64,000 bases of DNA from Bacillota bacterium (GTDB taxonomy: Bacteria; Bacillota; Desulfotomaculia; Desulfotomaculales; Desulfallaceae), in NCBI GenBank assembly GCA_023439185.1, contig JAEXOR010000014.1, positions 18,287 through 82,286 on the forward strand, given 5' to 3'. Below the pieces are notes generated by a model. That model made no database searches and had not been told where the DNA came from. It worked only from the letters and a program-made list of their open reading frames with translations. Positions 42,343-51,458 of this stretch are shown here, one piece after another; the first letter of the stretch is position 1; every line of letters starts with the position of its first letter. A program made the position numbers and the translations under genes.

Positions 42343-42931
42343 TTGCATTCTGGCGGGGGTGGGCGGCCAGGGCACGGTGCTGGCGTCCAAACTGATTGCC
42401 CAATCGGCGATGGCCAAAGGGATGCGGGCCAGAACCGCCGAAACCATCGGCATGGCCCAGAGAGGCGGCAGCGTGGTAAGCCACGTCCGGCTGGGGGAGA
42501 TTATCCATTCGCCGCTGGTCCCGCCCCGCGAGGCCGACCTGATTATCGGCTTTGAACCTGCCGAAGCCGCCCGCTGCCTTCGTTTCCTGACCAAAGACGG
42601 TTTAATGATCATCAGTAAAAAAGCAGTCGTCCCGGTCACCGCTTCTCTGTCCGCATCAGCCTATGACGGCAGCGAGGTGCTGGAATACCTGCAAGATAAG
42701 CTCCCCCGCCTGGTGGTGGTGGACGGCGAGGCGATCTGCCTGGCCTGCGGCTCGGCGAAAGTTCTGAATGTCGCACTGCTGGGGACGGCGGTGCAAAGCG
42801 GTATTTTAGGCCTTACCCTGGAGGATGTGGAGGCGACGATCCGCCGCAAGCTCCCCGAAAAATTTCTGGACATCAACCTGCGGGCTCTTCACGCGGGGGC
42901 AAAAGCCTTGACGGACGGAGGAATAAAATGA
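42335..42931 (+). CDS. iorB: Indolepyruvate:ferredoxin oxidoreductase, beta subunit
   Basis: A 198-residue gamma-type subunit: ILAGVGGQGTVLASKLIAQS, GMRARTAETIGMAQRGGSVV, SHVRLGEIIHSPLVPPREAD and LIIGFEPAEAARCLRFL are all diagnostic of 2-oxoacid:ferredoxin oxidoreductase gamma domains. The TTG at 42335 has AGGGGG eight bases upstream; a GTG at 42326 is an alternative. Both lie inside the 3' end of iorA, so translation is coupled. The stop overlaps the paaK start (ATGA). Confidence 0.93.
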   Translation: MINCILAGVGGQGTVLASKLIAQSAMAKGMRARTAETIGMAQRGGSVVSHVRLGEIIHSPLVPPREADLIIGFEPAEAARCLRFLTKDGLMIISKKAVVPVTASLSASAYDGSEVLEYLQDKLPRLVVVDGEAICLACGSAKVLNVALLGTAVQSGILGLTLEDVEATIRRKLPEKFLDINLRALHAGAKALTDGGIK

Positions 42932-44160
42932 TCTCAGAGCAGCAGTGGGGTTTAATGCAGGAAATGCTATTCCAGGTGGCGGAAAACAGTGAGTTTTACC
43001 GCAAAAAATTTGCCGGGCTGGATATGGCCTCCATCCGGAGCATTGAGGACTTTAACACCCTGCCCTTTTCCGGCAAGAGCGAACTGCGGGAAGTCTACCC
43101 CCTGGGGCTGCAGGCGGTGCCGGACAGCGCGATCGTCCGCATTCACTCCTCTTCGGGCACTACCGGAACCCCCGTCATTATCCCCTACACCAGGCGGGAT
43201 GTGGACCACTGGGCCGAAATGTTCAAACGCTGTTACGAAACTGCGGGCCTGACCGAGCTCGACCGGGTGCAGATTACGCCGGGGTATGGCCTGTGGACGG
43301 CGGGAATAGGCTTCCAGGCAGGCGCGGAGCTGCTGGGGGCCATGGTGGTTCCCATGGGCCCGGGCAACACCGACAAGCAGATTAAGATGATGATCGATAT
43401 GCGGAGCACCGTGCTCTGCGCCACCTCGTCCTACGCACTGCTGCTGGCTGAAGAGATTGCCAAACGGGGTATCGGGGATCTGATTCACCTGAAAAAAGGG
43501 ATTATCGGCTCGGAACGCTGGGGCGAAAAAATGAGGCAGCGGATCTCCGGCGAATTGGGAGTGCAATTATACGATATCTACGGCCTGACGGAAATTTACG
43601 GGCCTGGTATAGGCATCAGCTGTGATTACGACTGCGGCATGCACTACTGGGATGACTATTTGTACTTTGAGATTATTGATCCGCATACGGGCAAGCATGT
43701 TCCCGAGGGCGAAACCGGTGAGCTGGTGATTACCACCCTGCGCAAGGAAGGAGCGCCGCTGATCCGCTACCGCACCCACGACCTGACCCGTTTTTTGCCG
43801 GGAGAATGCCCCTGCGGGCTGCAGTACCCGAGGATCGACACCATTGTGGGCCGCACCGACGATATGATTAAAGTGAAGGGCGTCAACATTTTCCCGGGCC
43901 AAATTGACGAACTGCTGCGGGATATTGAGGGGGTAAGCAGCGAATACCAGGCGGTGATCGAGCACCTGGAGGGCAAGGATACCCTGACCCTATCCTTTGA
44001 AACCGAGCGTGCCGCCGACCAAAAAACACTGGAATCCAAAGTCCGGCAGGTCTGCAAGTCCAAGCTGAGCATTACCGTGGTACCCAGGGCGGTACCCATC
44101 GGCGACCTGCCGCGAAGCGAGAAAAAAACAACCAGGATATTCGACAAGCGGTATCAGTGA
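42928..44160 (+). CDS. paaK: Phenylacetate-CoA ligase
   Basis: A 410-residue AMP-forming ligase of the PaaK family, which activates arylacetates to CoA thioesters, or in energy metabolism runs in the direction of ATP formation from aryl-acetyl-CoA. Motifs: ATP loop HSSSGTTGTPVIIPYTRRD, adenylation motif YDIYGLTEIYGPGIGISCDY, TGELVITTLRKEGAPLIRYR, and the hinge/C-domain KVKGVNIFPGQIDELLRDIE with KTTRIFDKRY near the end. Together with iorAB it makes a three-gene amino-acid fermentation/aryl-acid module: iorAB yields the arylacetyl-CoA and PaaK handles the free acid. Confidence 0.95.
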   Translation: MISEQQWGLMQEMLFQVAENSEFYRKKFAGLDMASIRSIEDFNTLPFSGKSELREVYPLGLQAVPDSAIVRIHSSSGTTGTPVIIPYTRRDVDHWAEMFKRCYETAGLTELDRVQITPGYGLWTAGIGFQAGAELLGAMVVPMGPGNTDKQIKMMIDMRSTVLCATSSYALLLAEEIAKRGIGDLIHLKKGIIGSERWGEKMRQRISGELGVQLYDIYGLTEIYGPGIGISCDYDCGMHYWDDYLYFEIIDPHTGKHVPEGETGELVITTLRKEGAPLIRYRTHDLTRFLPGECPCGLQYPRIDTIVGRTDDMIKVKGVNIFPGQIDELLRDIEGVSSEYQAVIEHLEGKDTLTLSFETERAADQKTLESKVRQVCKSKLSITVVPRAVPIGDLPRSEKKTTRIFDKRYQ

Positions 44161-44167
44161 TTTGACC

Positions 44168-44195
44168 GTAGGGGCGCCCGCAAGGAGCGCCCTAC
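44168..44195 (+). terminator. Hairpin behind paaK, also a dispersed-repeat type
   Basis: GTAGGGGCGC and GCGCCCTAC pair around CCGCAAGGA; T-rich sequence follows on the plus strand. A closely related unit occurs at 53841-53865, so this is a repeated element that may also terminate the iorAB-paaK transcript. Confidence 0.6.
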
Positions 44196-44315
44196 TTCCG
44201 TTTTAAATATTAATTTATGAGAAATAATTTGCATTTTTCATATTTAAAATAGTATGTTCTCACGCATTTGTCAAAGTTATTTGGGAACTAAAAGGAATTT
44301 TAAGAACGTCTACGC

Positions 44316-44900
44316 TTACTCCAGGATCCGCCGCGCTTCCATGAATCTCTGGGCCGCAGTGAAAATCACCATACCTGCAAAAATAAGCGTCAGCAGGGCC
44401 AAATAATTGCTGAAAAGCATCATCGCCGAAAGCATGATAAACCCTTCCGTCCTTTCAGCCAGCCCCACCTGGTAGTAAAATGATTTAACCCCTTTCTTTT
44501 CGGCCACGGCGCCCACCGTCAGAAAAACGGTCATGGATATGATGATGGCCGAAGTCAGCAGCAGCATGGCCCACATGGCCTCCGGATACCGGAAGGCCAG
44601 ACCCAGGATAACGCCGGTTTCAGCTATGCGGTCATAGGTAATGTCCAGGACGGTGCCCCAGGGGGAAGACGTCTTTGACATCCTGGCCATTGAGCCGTCC
44701 ACGGCATCCAAAAAACCGGAAAACCATAACGACAGCAGGGCAAAAACAACTTGCCCATGAAAAATAAGCACTCCGGCCAAAATGCCGAACACCAGGGCGC
44801 CGAAAGTGACCTGGTTGGCGTTCAGCCTTAATTTCAACAACCCCCGGGCGGCGCCGTCGATCACGGGAGCAATATATTTTCTACCATGGGTATCAAGCAT
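44316..44900 (-). CDS. ynjF: CDP-alcohol phosphatidyltransferase (YnjF-like)
   Basis: A 194-residue membrane enzyme. The CDP-alcohol phosphotransferase signature is perfect: DG-SM-AR-(8)-G-TVL-D-ITY-D within LDAVDGSMARMSKTSSPWG and TVLDITYDRIAE, and about six membrane segments follow the usual pattern. It joins a CDP-activated lipid or alcohol to a second alcohol, forming a phospholipid head group; the substrates are not known for YnjF. The ATG at 44900 has GGAGG six bases upstream and overlaps the ATPase gene by eight bases; the long N-terminal frame up to 45206 is antisense-like read-through and is rejected. The association with YnjBCD is the same as in Escherichia coli. Confidence 0.85.
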   Translation of the reverse strand: MLDTHGRKYIAPVIDGAARGLLKLRLNANQVTFGALVFGILAGVLIFHGQVVFALLSLWFSGFLDAVDGSMARMSKTSSPWGTVLDITYDRIAETGVILGLAFRYPEAMWAMLLLTSAIIISMTVFLTVGAVAEKKGVKSFYYQVGLAERTEGFIMLSAMMLFSNYLALLTLIFAGMVIFTAAQRFMEARRILE

Positions 44901-45873
44901 GACGAGCCTCCACGGGGAAAAAATATTTATCTTCGTCACGGTAAATAAGCGCGACCTGTGCGTTAACCGGAAAATTTTCCCGGCTGAAAAACGTGTATTC
45001 TTTTTGCATGGCCGGCACAAGAACCCTGTATGCCCTTCGGCCCGCATTAAACGCCACGCCGGTGACAACTCCCGCCGGGCAGGCCTGATGATGTTTTTCA
45101 GCCTCCCAAAGCGCCATTTGTATTTTACCGGCACTGATAAAACCGTCGTCCCAAACCAGACCGTCGCTGTAAAATTCCGCCACCACTCTGTTCGCCGGGT
45201 TTTCATAGACTGCCAGGGGAGCGCCGATTTGCTGCAGCCGGCCGTCCTTGATGATGGCTATCTGATCGCCTAAAAGCATGCCTTCTTCTTTATCATGGGT
45301 GACAAAGATGCCGGTTACCCGCTCCTGCTTTAGAAAGCCGCGCACCCAGCTCCGGATTTCCGCCCGCAAATCCGGGTCCAGACCGTTAAACGGCTCATCC
45401 AGGAGCAGCAGCATTGGTTTTACCGCCAGCGCCCTGGCCAGTGACAGTCTTTGCTGCTGTCCGCCGGAAAGCTCAAAGGGATAACTGCTCTCGTAATCCT
45501 CAAGACCGACTTTACTTAACAGCTCCAGACCTTCTTTTTCCCTTTTCCTCCCGGGGAGCCCCTTGATTTTCAGGCCATAGGTCACATTTTCCAGCACGTC
45601 CAGGTGGGGAAAAAGCAGCGGCTGCTGGAACATCATCACCACGGGCCTTTTTTCCGCCGTTATGCCGCCGATGTCGGTACCTTTTAACAGTATATGGCCT
45701 GCAGTCACCGCCTCCAGGCCTGCTATGCACCGCAGCAGGGTGGTTTTTCCACAGCCCGAGGGACCGATGAAGCAAAGCAGATCTCCTTCATAAACACTAA
45801 AGCTAAGGTCTCTAAAAATCTGTTTCCGGTCATATTCTTTGGTTAGATTTTCACATTCCAGCAGCGGGTTCAT
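44893..45873 (-). CDS. ynjD: ABC importer ATP-binding protein (YnjD-like)
   Basis: A 326-residue ATPase of the MoldABC/spermidine-iron type. Walker A FIGPSGCGKTTLLRCIAGLE, signature FELSGGQQQRLSLARALAVK, Walker B MLLLLDEPFNGLDPDLRAEI and H-loop VTGIFVTHDKEEGML are intact. Residues ~245-326 add a TOBE-like regulatory domain (SAGKIQMALWEAEKHHQACP). The ATG at 45873 overlaps the permease stop by four bases. It powers the two permeases encoded directly upstream. Confidence 0.9.
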   Translation of the reverse strand: MNPLLECENLTKEYDRKQIFRDLSFSVYEGDLLCFIGPSGCGKTTLLRCIAGLEAVTAGHILLKGTDIGGITAEKRPVVMMFQQPLLFPHLDVLENVTYGLKIKGLPGRKREKEGLELLSKVGLEDYESSYPFELSGGQQQRLSLARALAVKPMLLLLDEPFNGLDPDLRAEIRSWVRGFLKQERVTGIFVTHDKEEGMLLGDQIAIIKDGRLQQIGAPLAVYENPANRVVAEFYSDGLVWDDGFISAGKIQMALWEAEKHHQACPAGVVTGVAFNAGRRAYRVLVPAMQKEYTFFSRENFPVNAQVALIYRDEDKYFFPVEARHA

Positions 45874-46685
45874 AGGTTCACCTTTTTACTAAAATAATTA
45901 TGATGGGGCACAAAAAGCTTGATCATTAATTCCATACCCAGGTAAAAAATAATCGGCAGTAAGGCGAATACCAGGGAAAAGGCCGCCATTACAGCCTGGT
46001 TTGAACCTTGAAAGTACGGAAAATATATCATGGACAAAGTGACCACATTACCGCCGCCAATGAGAATGGTCAGCACGTATTGACTCAGGGAAATCACAAA
46101 GGCCAGGCTGGCGGCGCTGCGGATACCGGGTAAAAGCAAGGGCAGGTAGATGGTCATAAATATTGTTAATCCGCCGGCGCCCAGGGTTTTGGCCTGTTCC
46201 TCCCATTTTAACCCGATATTTTCAAAGCCGGCGCGAAAAATGCGGATGGAATAGGGTAATGTGGGCAGCAGATGGATTAAAACAACCCCCGGCCAATGAT
46301 TGCTTAAACCCAGGTGAATCATGGCGATCTGCAGCCCCATGGCCAGAGCAAGGGCGGGAATTAATATAGGCAGCAGGAAAAAGCTTTCCAGCAATTCCTT
46401 GCCTTTGAACCGGTAAAACGCCAGGGCTTTGCCCGCGCTCATGCCAAGGGCTAAATTTAATGCCGCCACTACGCAGCCAATCAAAAAGGTGGTTTGTAGA
46501 GCATCGACCATGCCGGTTTCGGCAAAAAGGATCAGCCAGCCCCTTAATCCCAGCCCGGCCGGAAAAAGCCCGGGATAATGCCAGTCCACGGCAAAGCTCC
46601 GCACTATCAAAACCGCCAGGGGAGCCAGAACAAAAATTATCAAACAGCCTAAAATGACTATCTTCAAAGTGCTCTTTTCCGCCAA
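45870..46685 (-). CDS. ynjC: ABC importer permease, C-terminal-half equivalent of YnjC
   Basis: A 271-residue permease with six to seven membrane segments and the BPD_transp_1 EAA loop at KWEEQAKTLGAGGLTIFMTI. Start TTG at 46685 with GAGAGGAAGG upstream. In Escherichia coli YnjC is one long protein with two such halves; here the halves are separate genes, this one corresponding to the second half. It overlaps the ATPase gene by four bases. Confidence 0.85.
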   Translation of the reverse strand: MAEKSTLKIVILGCLIIFVLAPLAVLIVRSFAVDWHYPGLFPAGLGLRGWLILFAETGMVDALQTTFLIGCVVAALNLALGMSAGKALAFYRFKGKELLESFFLLPILIPALALAMGLQIAMIHLGLSNHWPGVVLIHLLPTLPYSIRIFRAGFENIGLKWEEQAKTLGAGGLTIFMTIYLPLLLPGIRSAASLAFVISLSQYVLTILIGGGNVVTLSMIYFPYFQGSNQAVMAAFSLVFALLPIIFYLGMELMIKLFVPHHNYFSKKVNL

Positions 46686-46687
46686 GA

Positions 46688-47542
46688 CTACCTTCCTCTC
46701 ATGGTATTGTAGCGGGATTTGCGCAGCGCCAGAAAAAGCGCCTGGACCAAAATTAGAACCATGGCCGTTATAAGCACCATAACCGCCATGGCCAGGGGCC
46801 TTTTCTCCCAGTCGCTACCGGTGAACCAATCGTAGCTCAAAGTGGGGATCAGCTTCGGATAGGTGGCCCCCAGAAGCGATGGGATCTCAAAAGCGGCAAT
46901 GACAAAAGAAAACAGGATGATGCCCGTCTCCAGCAGCACCGGACAGACCGCCGGCCACTCCACATCCCTGAACATTGCCCAGCGTCCGCCCCCCAGGGTT
47001 TTTACCACGTCCAGGTAGTTTCTGTTGAGCTGGTAGTATACAGGCAGCACCATCAAGACCACGAAGGGGATGCTCTTCCAGGTATAGGCAAGTATAATGC
47101 CCAGCCCCTGCCTGTCGTTAACCAGGATGGGAAATGAGTTGAAATCTTTGATTAGATGCAGCTGGTACAGCAGGCTTGACACCAGCCCGGTCTGGGAAAA
47201 AAGAATGAACACCAGGTAAGCCGCCACAAAATGAGGGATCAGCATCGGAATCCAGATCAGCACCCGCCATTTAAGGTTTCTCAGATAATAGAAAAGCACC
47301 CTGGTTACCAGGAGTCCCAGTACCAGGGAAAGGACCGTCACTATTACCGTTATTTTCAGGCTCAAAAGAAAGCTCCCCATAAACAGGGGGCTATTCAACA
47401 GACTATGGTAATGCACAAGACTCCAGTTGTCGTCCCTGAAGCTTACCAGCAGGACATGCCCAATCCCAAAGGCTGTAAACAGCAGGACAAAAACAAAACT
47501 GGGCAGCAACAGCAGATATTTATTATGGCGCCAAAACCTCAC
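46688..47542 (-). CDS. ynjC: ABC importer permease, N-terminal-half equivalent of YnjC
   Basis: A 284-residue permease with about six membrane segments and the EAA loop at NYLDVVKTLGGGRWAMFRDV. GTG start at 47542 has AAGGAG ten bases upstream and lies inside the 3' end of the binding-protein gene (20-bp overlap). It pairs with the permease encoded two bases downstream. Confidence 0.85.
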   Translation of the reverse strand: MRFWRHNKYLLLLPSFVFVLLFTAFGIGHVLLVSFRDDNWSLVHYHSLLNSPLFMGSFLLSLKITVIVTVLSLVLGLLVTRVLFYYLRNLKWRVLIWIPMLIPHFVAAYLVFILFSQTGLVSSLLYQLHLIKDFNSFPILVNDRQGLGIILAYTWKSIPFVVLMVLPVYYQLNRNYLDVVKTLGGGRWAMFRDVEWPAVCPVLLETGIILFSFVIAAFEIPSLLGATYPKLIPTLSYDWFTGSDWEKRPLAMAVMVLITAMVLILVQALFLALRKSRYNTMRGR

Positions 47543-48755
47543 TGAGCCACTGCTCCTTTATCCAGTTAACATATTCAGGATCAACTTCAGGCTGGAATGT
47601 CTCTTTTAACTCTGTTGAAGACAACACGCTTTCTCCGCGATTAAGCGCCCGGAAAGATTGCTGCTCCTCCGGCGAAAGTTTGCTGATGTCCAAGACAGTG
47701 GAATCACCCCAGTTTTCGGGCTGCATTTTAGCCAGTTGGGCCTCGGGTGACAAGAGATAATTTATAGCCGCCATGGCGCCCGCCCTGTTGGGAGCGTTAA
47801 AGGGAATGGCCAGGTAATGGATATTACCGATGGAACCGGACTCCATGACAAAACTCCGGGTGGTACCGGGGAAATTCCCCGCGGCCATCATGCTCTCGGC
47901 CCTGCCCTCATTATACCCCATGGAAAAAGATACTTCTCCCTGGCTGAATAAATGATCAAGCTGGGTCAATGTTTTGGGGTAGGTCTCTCCCTTTCTCCAC
48001 AGGTAAGGTTTAATATCTTTCAAATACGCCCACATCTCCGCCGTAGCCTGGTCTTGCAGGTTTTCTTCATAACTCCGCTGCAGCAAATTTTCCACCCCGG
48101 CGTACCGATAAAGCAGATGCCTGACGAAAGCGTTGCCGGTGAAATCTTCGACTTCCGGATAGGTGAATTTACCGGGATTGTTTTTAACCCACTGTTTGAG
48201 CTCTTCAAAACTGCGCGGCGGGTCGGTAACTTTGGCCGCGTCATACAAAAAGACAAACTGCACCTTCCCCCAGGGAGCCTCCAAACCTTCCGTAGGCGCA
48301 CCGAAATCATAGGCCGTGTCTTTGGGGTCGACAAAAGCTTGATAATTGGGCAGTTGATCAGTAAACGGCGCGCCCAGCAATCCATTATCCCGGGCATTTT
48401 TAAAATTCTCACCATTAACCCAGATGATATCGGTGGTACCGTTTTTCCCACCGGCAGCCTGCTTCTCGGCCAGCAGTTTCTGCAAAACCTCCGTAATGTC
48501 GATGGGAGTGCGGACCAGGGTAATTCCGTACTGTTCCTGCAGGCGGGGCGCAACCCATTGGTCCATAAACCGGTTGATGTTTTCATCGCCGCCCCACATA
48601 AATATTTGCACCGTTGACCCGGCGGCCGTTTTTTCAATTTCGGACCAGTCGGCGTCGGCCAGGTCCTGTGTCTGGACATCGGCCCTGTGATCGCCGCATC
48701 CCCCGATAAAAAACAACAGCAGTAATATTAAAAAAACCAAAGTTTTGTTCATCAT
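47523..48755 (-). CDS. ynjB: ABC importer substrate-binding lipoprotein (YnjB-like)
   Basis: A 410-residue lipoprotein with lipobox FFIGGC (Cys20). The body is a type II periplasmic-binding-protein fold of the YnjB group: TVQIFMWGGDENINRFMDQW, QYGITLVRTPIDITEVLQKL, TTDIIWVNGENFKNARDNGL and YDFGAPTEGLEAPWGKVQFV. The related Ynj system has been suggested to carry thiamine or similar compounds, but no substrate is established. Adjacent ATGs at the start, with GGGGAG upstream. First transporter gene of the block. Confidence 0.88.
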   Translation of the reverse strand: MMNKTLVFLILLLLFFIGGCGDHRADVQTQDLADADWSEIEKTAAGSTVQIFMWGGDENINRFMDQWVAPRLQEQYGITLVRTPIDITEVLQKLLAEKQAAGGKNGTTDIIWVNGENFKNARDNGLLGAPFTDQLPNYQAFVDPKDTAYDFGAPTEGLEAPWGKVQFVFLYDAAKVTDPPRSFEELKQWVKNNPGKFTYPEVEDFTGNAFVRHLLYRYAGVENLLQRSYEENLQDQATAEMWAYLKDIKPYLWRKGETYPKTLTQLDHLFSQGEVSFSMGYNEGRAESMMAAGNFPGTTRSFVMESGSIGNIHYLAIPFNAPNRAGAMAAINYLLSPEAQLAKMQPENWGDSTVLDISKLSPEEQQSFRALNRGESVLSSTELKETFQPEVDPEYVNWIKEQWLSEVLAP

Positions 48756-48790
48756 CCACTATCTCCCCTACCTTTAAAATCCAAAATGAA

Positions 48791-49219
48791 CTATGCAAGA
48801 TTTATAAACCTGTCCTCCTGAAGCAGCTCATAGATAATGCCCGCAGCTTCAGCGGTTATGTTTTTACAGCCCTGGTGCGTAGTCCGGGCAATCAAACCCT
48901 GTTTCTTTCTTAAAACCCGGCAGCAGGAAGAACCGAATAAATCTACAAAGGCGTCGTGAAGCTGTTTGGCTGTCCGGGGTTTAATAACCACGCCTTTTCT
49001 TTCCTGGAGCACACCCAGCGTCATTTCCAGGCCCACCAACGCCCCGCACGAGCAGCCTGCGGCCATGCCGTTGCGGAAAAAATGAGTGGCGGCTATTAAG
49101 TCCCGGCTGATGTTCAGTGACCAGACATCGTTTGCCGCCAGCAAAACACTCTGGCAGCAGTTATAGCCCCCGGCAAAGTAATTGGCCGCTTTCTCCATGA
49201 TTACTTGTTTCAGCTGCAT
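48791..49219 (-). CDS. C_GCAxxG_C_C family redox-type protein
   Basis: A 142-residue member of the C_GCAxxG_C_C family. Cys positions are those of the family: YNCCQSVLLAANDVW, GMAAGCSCGALVGLEMTLG, LFGSSCCRVLRK and HQGCKNITAEAA. Some members are fused to or placed beside oxidoreductases, and a metal- or redox-related role is suspected. ATG at 49219 with GGGAGG five bases upstream; 59 bp overlap with the 3' end of the flippase-like gene, an unusually long overlap that both frames seem to tolerate. Confidence 0.85.
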   Translation of the reverse strand: MQLKQVIMEKAANYFAGGYNCCQSVLLAANDVWSLNISRDLIAATHFFRNGMAAGCSCGALVGLEMTLGVLQERKGVVIKPRTAKQLHDAFVDLFGSSCCRVLRKKQGLIARTTHQGCKNITAEAAGIIYELLQEDRFINLA

Positions 49220-50171
49220 CCTCTCCTCCCGGGCGCTGCCCGGCTCTTAACCAGACCAAACCTCCCCACAGACTGGCCAGGCTTACAGTCAGGGCGAAAA
49301 CAACAGAGACAGTCATTGCCGCCGACCCGGCGACCCCCAGGTAAGCAAACAGTGTGATGTAAGCCCCTTCCCTGGTCCCATACCCGTTGATGCCGATGGG
49401 CAGCATGGCCGCCACCGAAGTGGCCGGAATTACCAGACAGGCTTCGGGCAAACTAACCTGATTAACCTGAAAAGCCTGTAAAATACTAAAATTGACCAGA
49501 ACTACACAAAACTGAAAAACCACCGACCATATTAAGGACTTGATTAACAATTTCTTGTGCTGCCTGAGCCTGGCGCCGTGTTCCTGCAAGCCCGTTAAAA
49601 AACCGCCGGCCTTTGGGACGGAGACAAAAATTCGCTGCAATAATGCCAATAAGGCTGGAAACAGGATTAAAGCCAGCAAGAAAATACTGATCAGCATCAT
49701 CCCCGCAAAGAACAGCATTAGATAGGGAATTTCCGTACGGGTAAGAATTGCGGCGACGATTCCCAACAAAGACAGGCCCATAGTAGCCAAGATCCGCTCC
49801 ACGATTACCGAAGCGGCAGCTCCCGGCATATCGCTGCTGTGTTTGCCGGTCCAATATATTCTCAGCGCGTCTCCGCCAATGCTGGAAGGCATAAAGTTGT
49901 TGAAAAACAACCCCGCCCAGTAGCTGTTCCATAAAACCTTAAAAGGCAGTTTCAACCCCGCCGCCGCACAAATAAACTGCCATTTAAAGGCGCTGACCAG
50001 CACGGATACAATAACCAGGAAAAAAGCTACCCCAATCCAGTGCAAGTCGGCCTTAACCAGCAGTGCGGCAACCTGCGCCCACTCAACGGCGTTTAGGAGC
50101 CAGGCGATTAAAGCCAGTGAGACCAGCGTTTTAATTGCCAATGTCAGATATCTCTTGCGCCGCTGCTTCAT
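49161..50171 (-). CDS. Flippase-like / LPG synthase-TM family membrane protein
   Basis: A 336-residue membrane protein with about eight segments of the lysylphosphatidylglycerol-synthase TM (AglD/UPF0104) family. Marks are LHWIGVAFFLVIVSVLVSAF, NSYWAGLFFNNFMPSSIGGD (the family's NxxxPSSIGGD motif), VIVERILATMGLSLLGI and ATSVAAMLPIGINGYGTREG. Such proteins move or modify lipids. ATG at 50171. The C-terminal tail (AGQRPGGEDAAETSNHGESG) overlaps the next gene's start. Confidence 0.87.
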   Translation of the reverse strand: MKQRRKRYLTLAIKTLVSLALIAWLLNAVEWAQVAALLVKADLHWIGVAFFLVIVSVLVSAFKWQFICAAAGLKLPFKVLWNSYWAGLFFNNFMPSSIGGDALRIYWTGKHSSDMPGAAASVIVERILATMGLSLLGIVAAILTRTEIPYLMLFFAGMMLISIFLLALILFPALLALLQRIFVSVPKAGGFLTGLQEHGARLRQHKKLLIKSLIWSVVFQFCVVLVNFSILQAFQVNQVSLPEACLVIPATSVAAMLPIGINGYGTREGAYITLFAYLGVAGSAAMTVSVVFALTVSLASLWGGLVWLRAGQRPGGEDAAETSNHGESGQLLCRGL

Positions 50172-50215
50172 TTCCAGGTCTCCCCATGCGCCAAATTCTA
50201 CTTTAAATCCAGTAT

Positions 50216-51370
50216 CTACCTGTTTTCAACAGCCAACTCTTTTCCCGCCTTGCTTTTATCTTTCCAAACCTGCTTAAGCAGGATAATCAGCGTACTCAGG
50301 GCAAAAAACATCAACAGGCCGAAGACGAATGTTCTGGCTGTACCGGTCAGCATGCCGCCGATATATGAATAGACAATTGTGGCAGGCAGTTGACCGATGC
50401 CGGTGGCGATGAAAAAAGACCAGAAACTCATGGAGGTCAAGCCGGCAGCATAACTGACGATATCAAAGGATACAAAGGGCAGCAGCCGGGCGATGAGAAT
50501 GGCGTATTTGCCGTAATGCTTGAAAAACTCATCCACTCTTTCCAGCGCCGTCCTGGAGGTAATCTTCTCCACCAGATCCCGTCCCAGGAATCTGGCAATA
50601 TAGAAACATAACACCGCCCCGGCCATGGCGCTGGACCAGGACAGAATGGCTCCGTAAATCCAGCCGAAAAGACCCGCGTTGGCAAAAGTGATAATAAAGG
50701 CCGGCAGCGGAGCGGCAATGGATTGAAGGACCATCAGCAGGAAAGAAACTATGGGCGCCCAAATGCCAAACCCCAGAATATAGCTCTTTACCGCGTCGAC
50801 ATCAACCTTGCTGAGCACAGCGACCGCCTGGTTGACGGCGTCTTTGATCCCGGGCACTAAAAAATATATAGCGATAACCAGCAGGAAAACCAATACTTTT
50901 CCTTTATAGTCCCTAAAGATGGTTTTTATATCACTCACCCTTCCGGCTTTTAGCATCATTGGCTCCGGAAGCCCGCTGCCTGAATCTTTGGTTTTGACCA
51001 ACCAAAGCCCGTTGCCAATAATCAGAATAACGGCTAACACCAGATTAATTTGCGCCACACTTAAAAAATCAAGCCTGAAACCTTCCCGGAAAAAAACTGC
51101 CGGGATAACATATAAAGCATCCAGCCGGCCCCAATAGGTAACGGTGAAAACCACGATTAAAGCAGCCTGGGGCAAGATAGCCCATAAAAAACCTTTGGGC
51201 CGGCCGGCAAATAAACCCGCCGCCGCCCCCAGCCCACAGCAGACAGGAATGGCCAGGCCAATATCAACCCTCATCGCCAGCCAGGTCCAGTTGCCAAGCA
51301 AAATAGAGATTATATAGCCGGTGATCAGGCCTGTAAACGTCAATCTGCCGAGCTTAAACAATTTATCCAC
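50216..51370 (-). CDS. TVP38/TMEM64-type (SNARE-associated) membrane protein, YdjX/YdjZ-like, with N-terminal membrane domain
   Basis: A 384-residue protein. The C-terminal ~190 residues are a TVP38/TMEM64 (DedA-superfamily) domain: GIWAPIVSFLLMVLQSIAAP, FITFANAGLFGWIYGAILSW, HYGKYAILIARLLPFVSFDI and VSYAAGLTSMSFWSFFIATG. The N-terminal ~150 residues add four or so further membrane segments (GYIISILLGNWTWLAMRVDI), which the shorter YdjX/YdjZ lack. GTG at 51370 with GGGGG six bases upstream is preferred; ATG at 51385 is an alternative. DedA-superfamily proteins include undecaprenyl-phosphate and phospholipid translocases. Confidence 0.82.
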   Translation of the reverse strand: MDKLFKLGRLTFTGLITGYIISILLGNWTWLAMRVDIGLAIPVCCGLGAAAGLFAGRPKGFLWAILPQAALIVVFTVTYWGRLDALYVIPAVFFREGFRLDFLSVAQINLVLAVILIIGNGLWLVKTKDSGSGLPEPMMLKAGRVSDIKTIFRDYKGKVLVFLLVIAIYFLVPGIKDAVNQAVAVLSKVDVDAVKSYILGFGIWAPIVSFLLMVLQSIAAPLPAFIITFANAGLFGWIYGAILSWSSAMAGAVLCFYIARFLGRDLVEKITSRTALERVDEFFKHYGKYAILIARLLPFVSFDIVSYAAGLTSMSFWSFFIATGIGQLPATIVYSYIGGMLTGTARTFVFGLLMFFALSTLIILLKQVWKDKSKAGKELAVENR

Positions 51371-51415
51371 GAAAAACCCCCGCATTATGCTAAAATCTGC
51401 CCAGCCAAAAAATTA

Positions 51416-51442
51416 GGGCATTAACGATTAAAGTTAATGCCC
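51416..51442 (-). terminator. Terminator between YdjY-like and TVP38-like genes
   Basis: GGGCATTAAC and GTTAATGCCC form a perfect 10-bp stem with a 7-base loop, followed on the minus strand by TAATTTTTTGG. It probably lowers expression of the genes downstream of the YdjY-like gene rather than separating them completely. Confidence 0.8.
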
Positions 51443-51458
51443 GGAGGAGAAAGGCTCA

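Noticed and set aside
44901..45206. N-terminal extension of the CDP-alcohol phosphotransferase
   Set aside because: The extension is antisense-like read-through over the ynjD gene, and a good ribosome site stands before the ATG at 44900.
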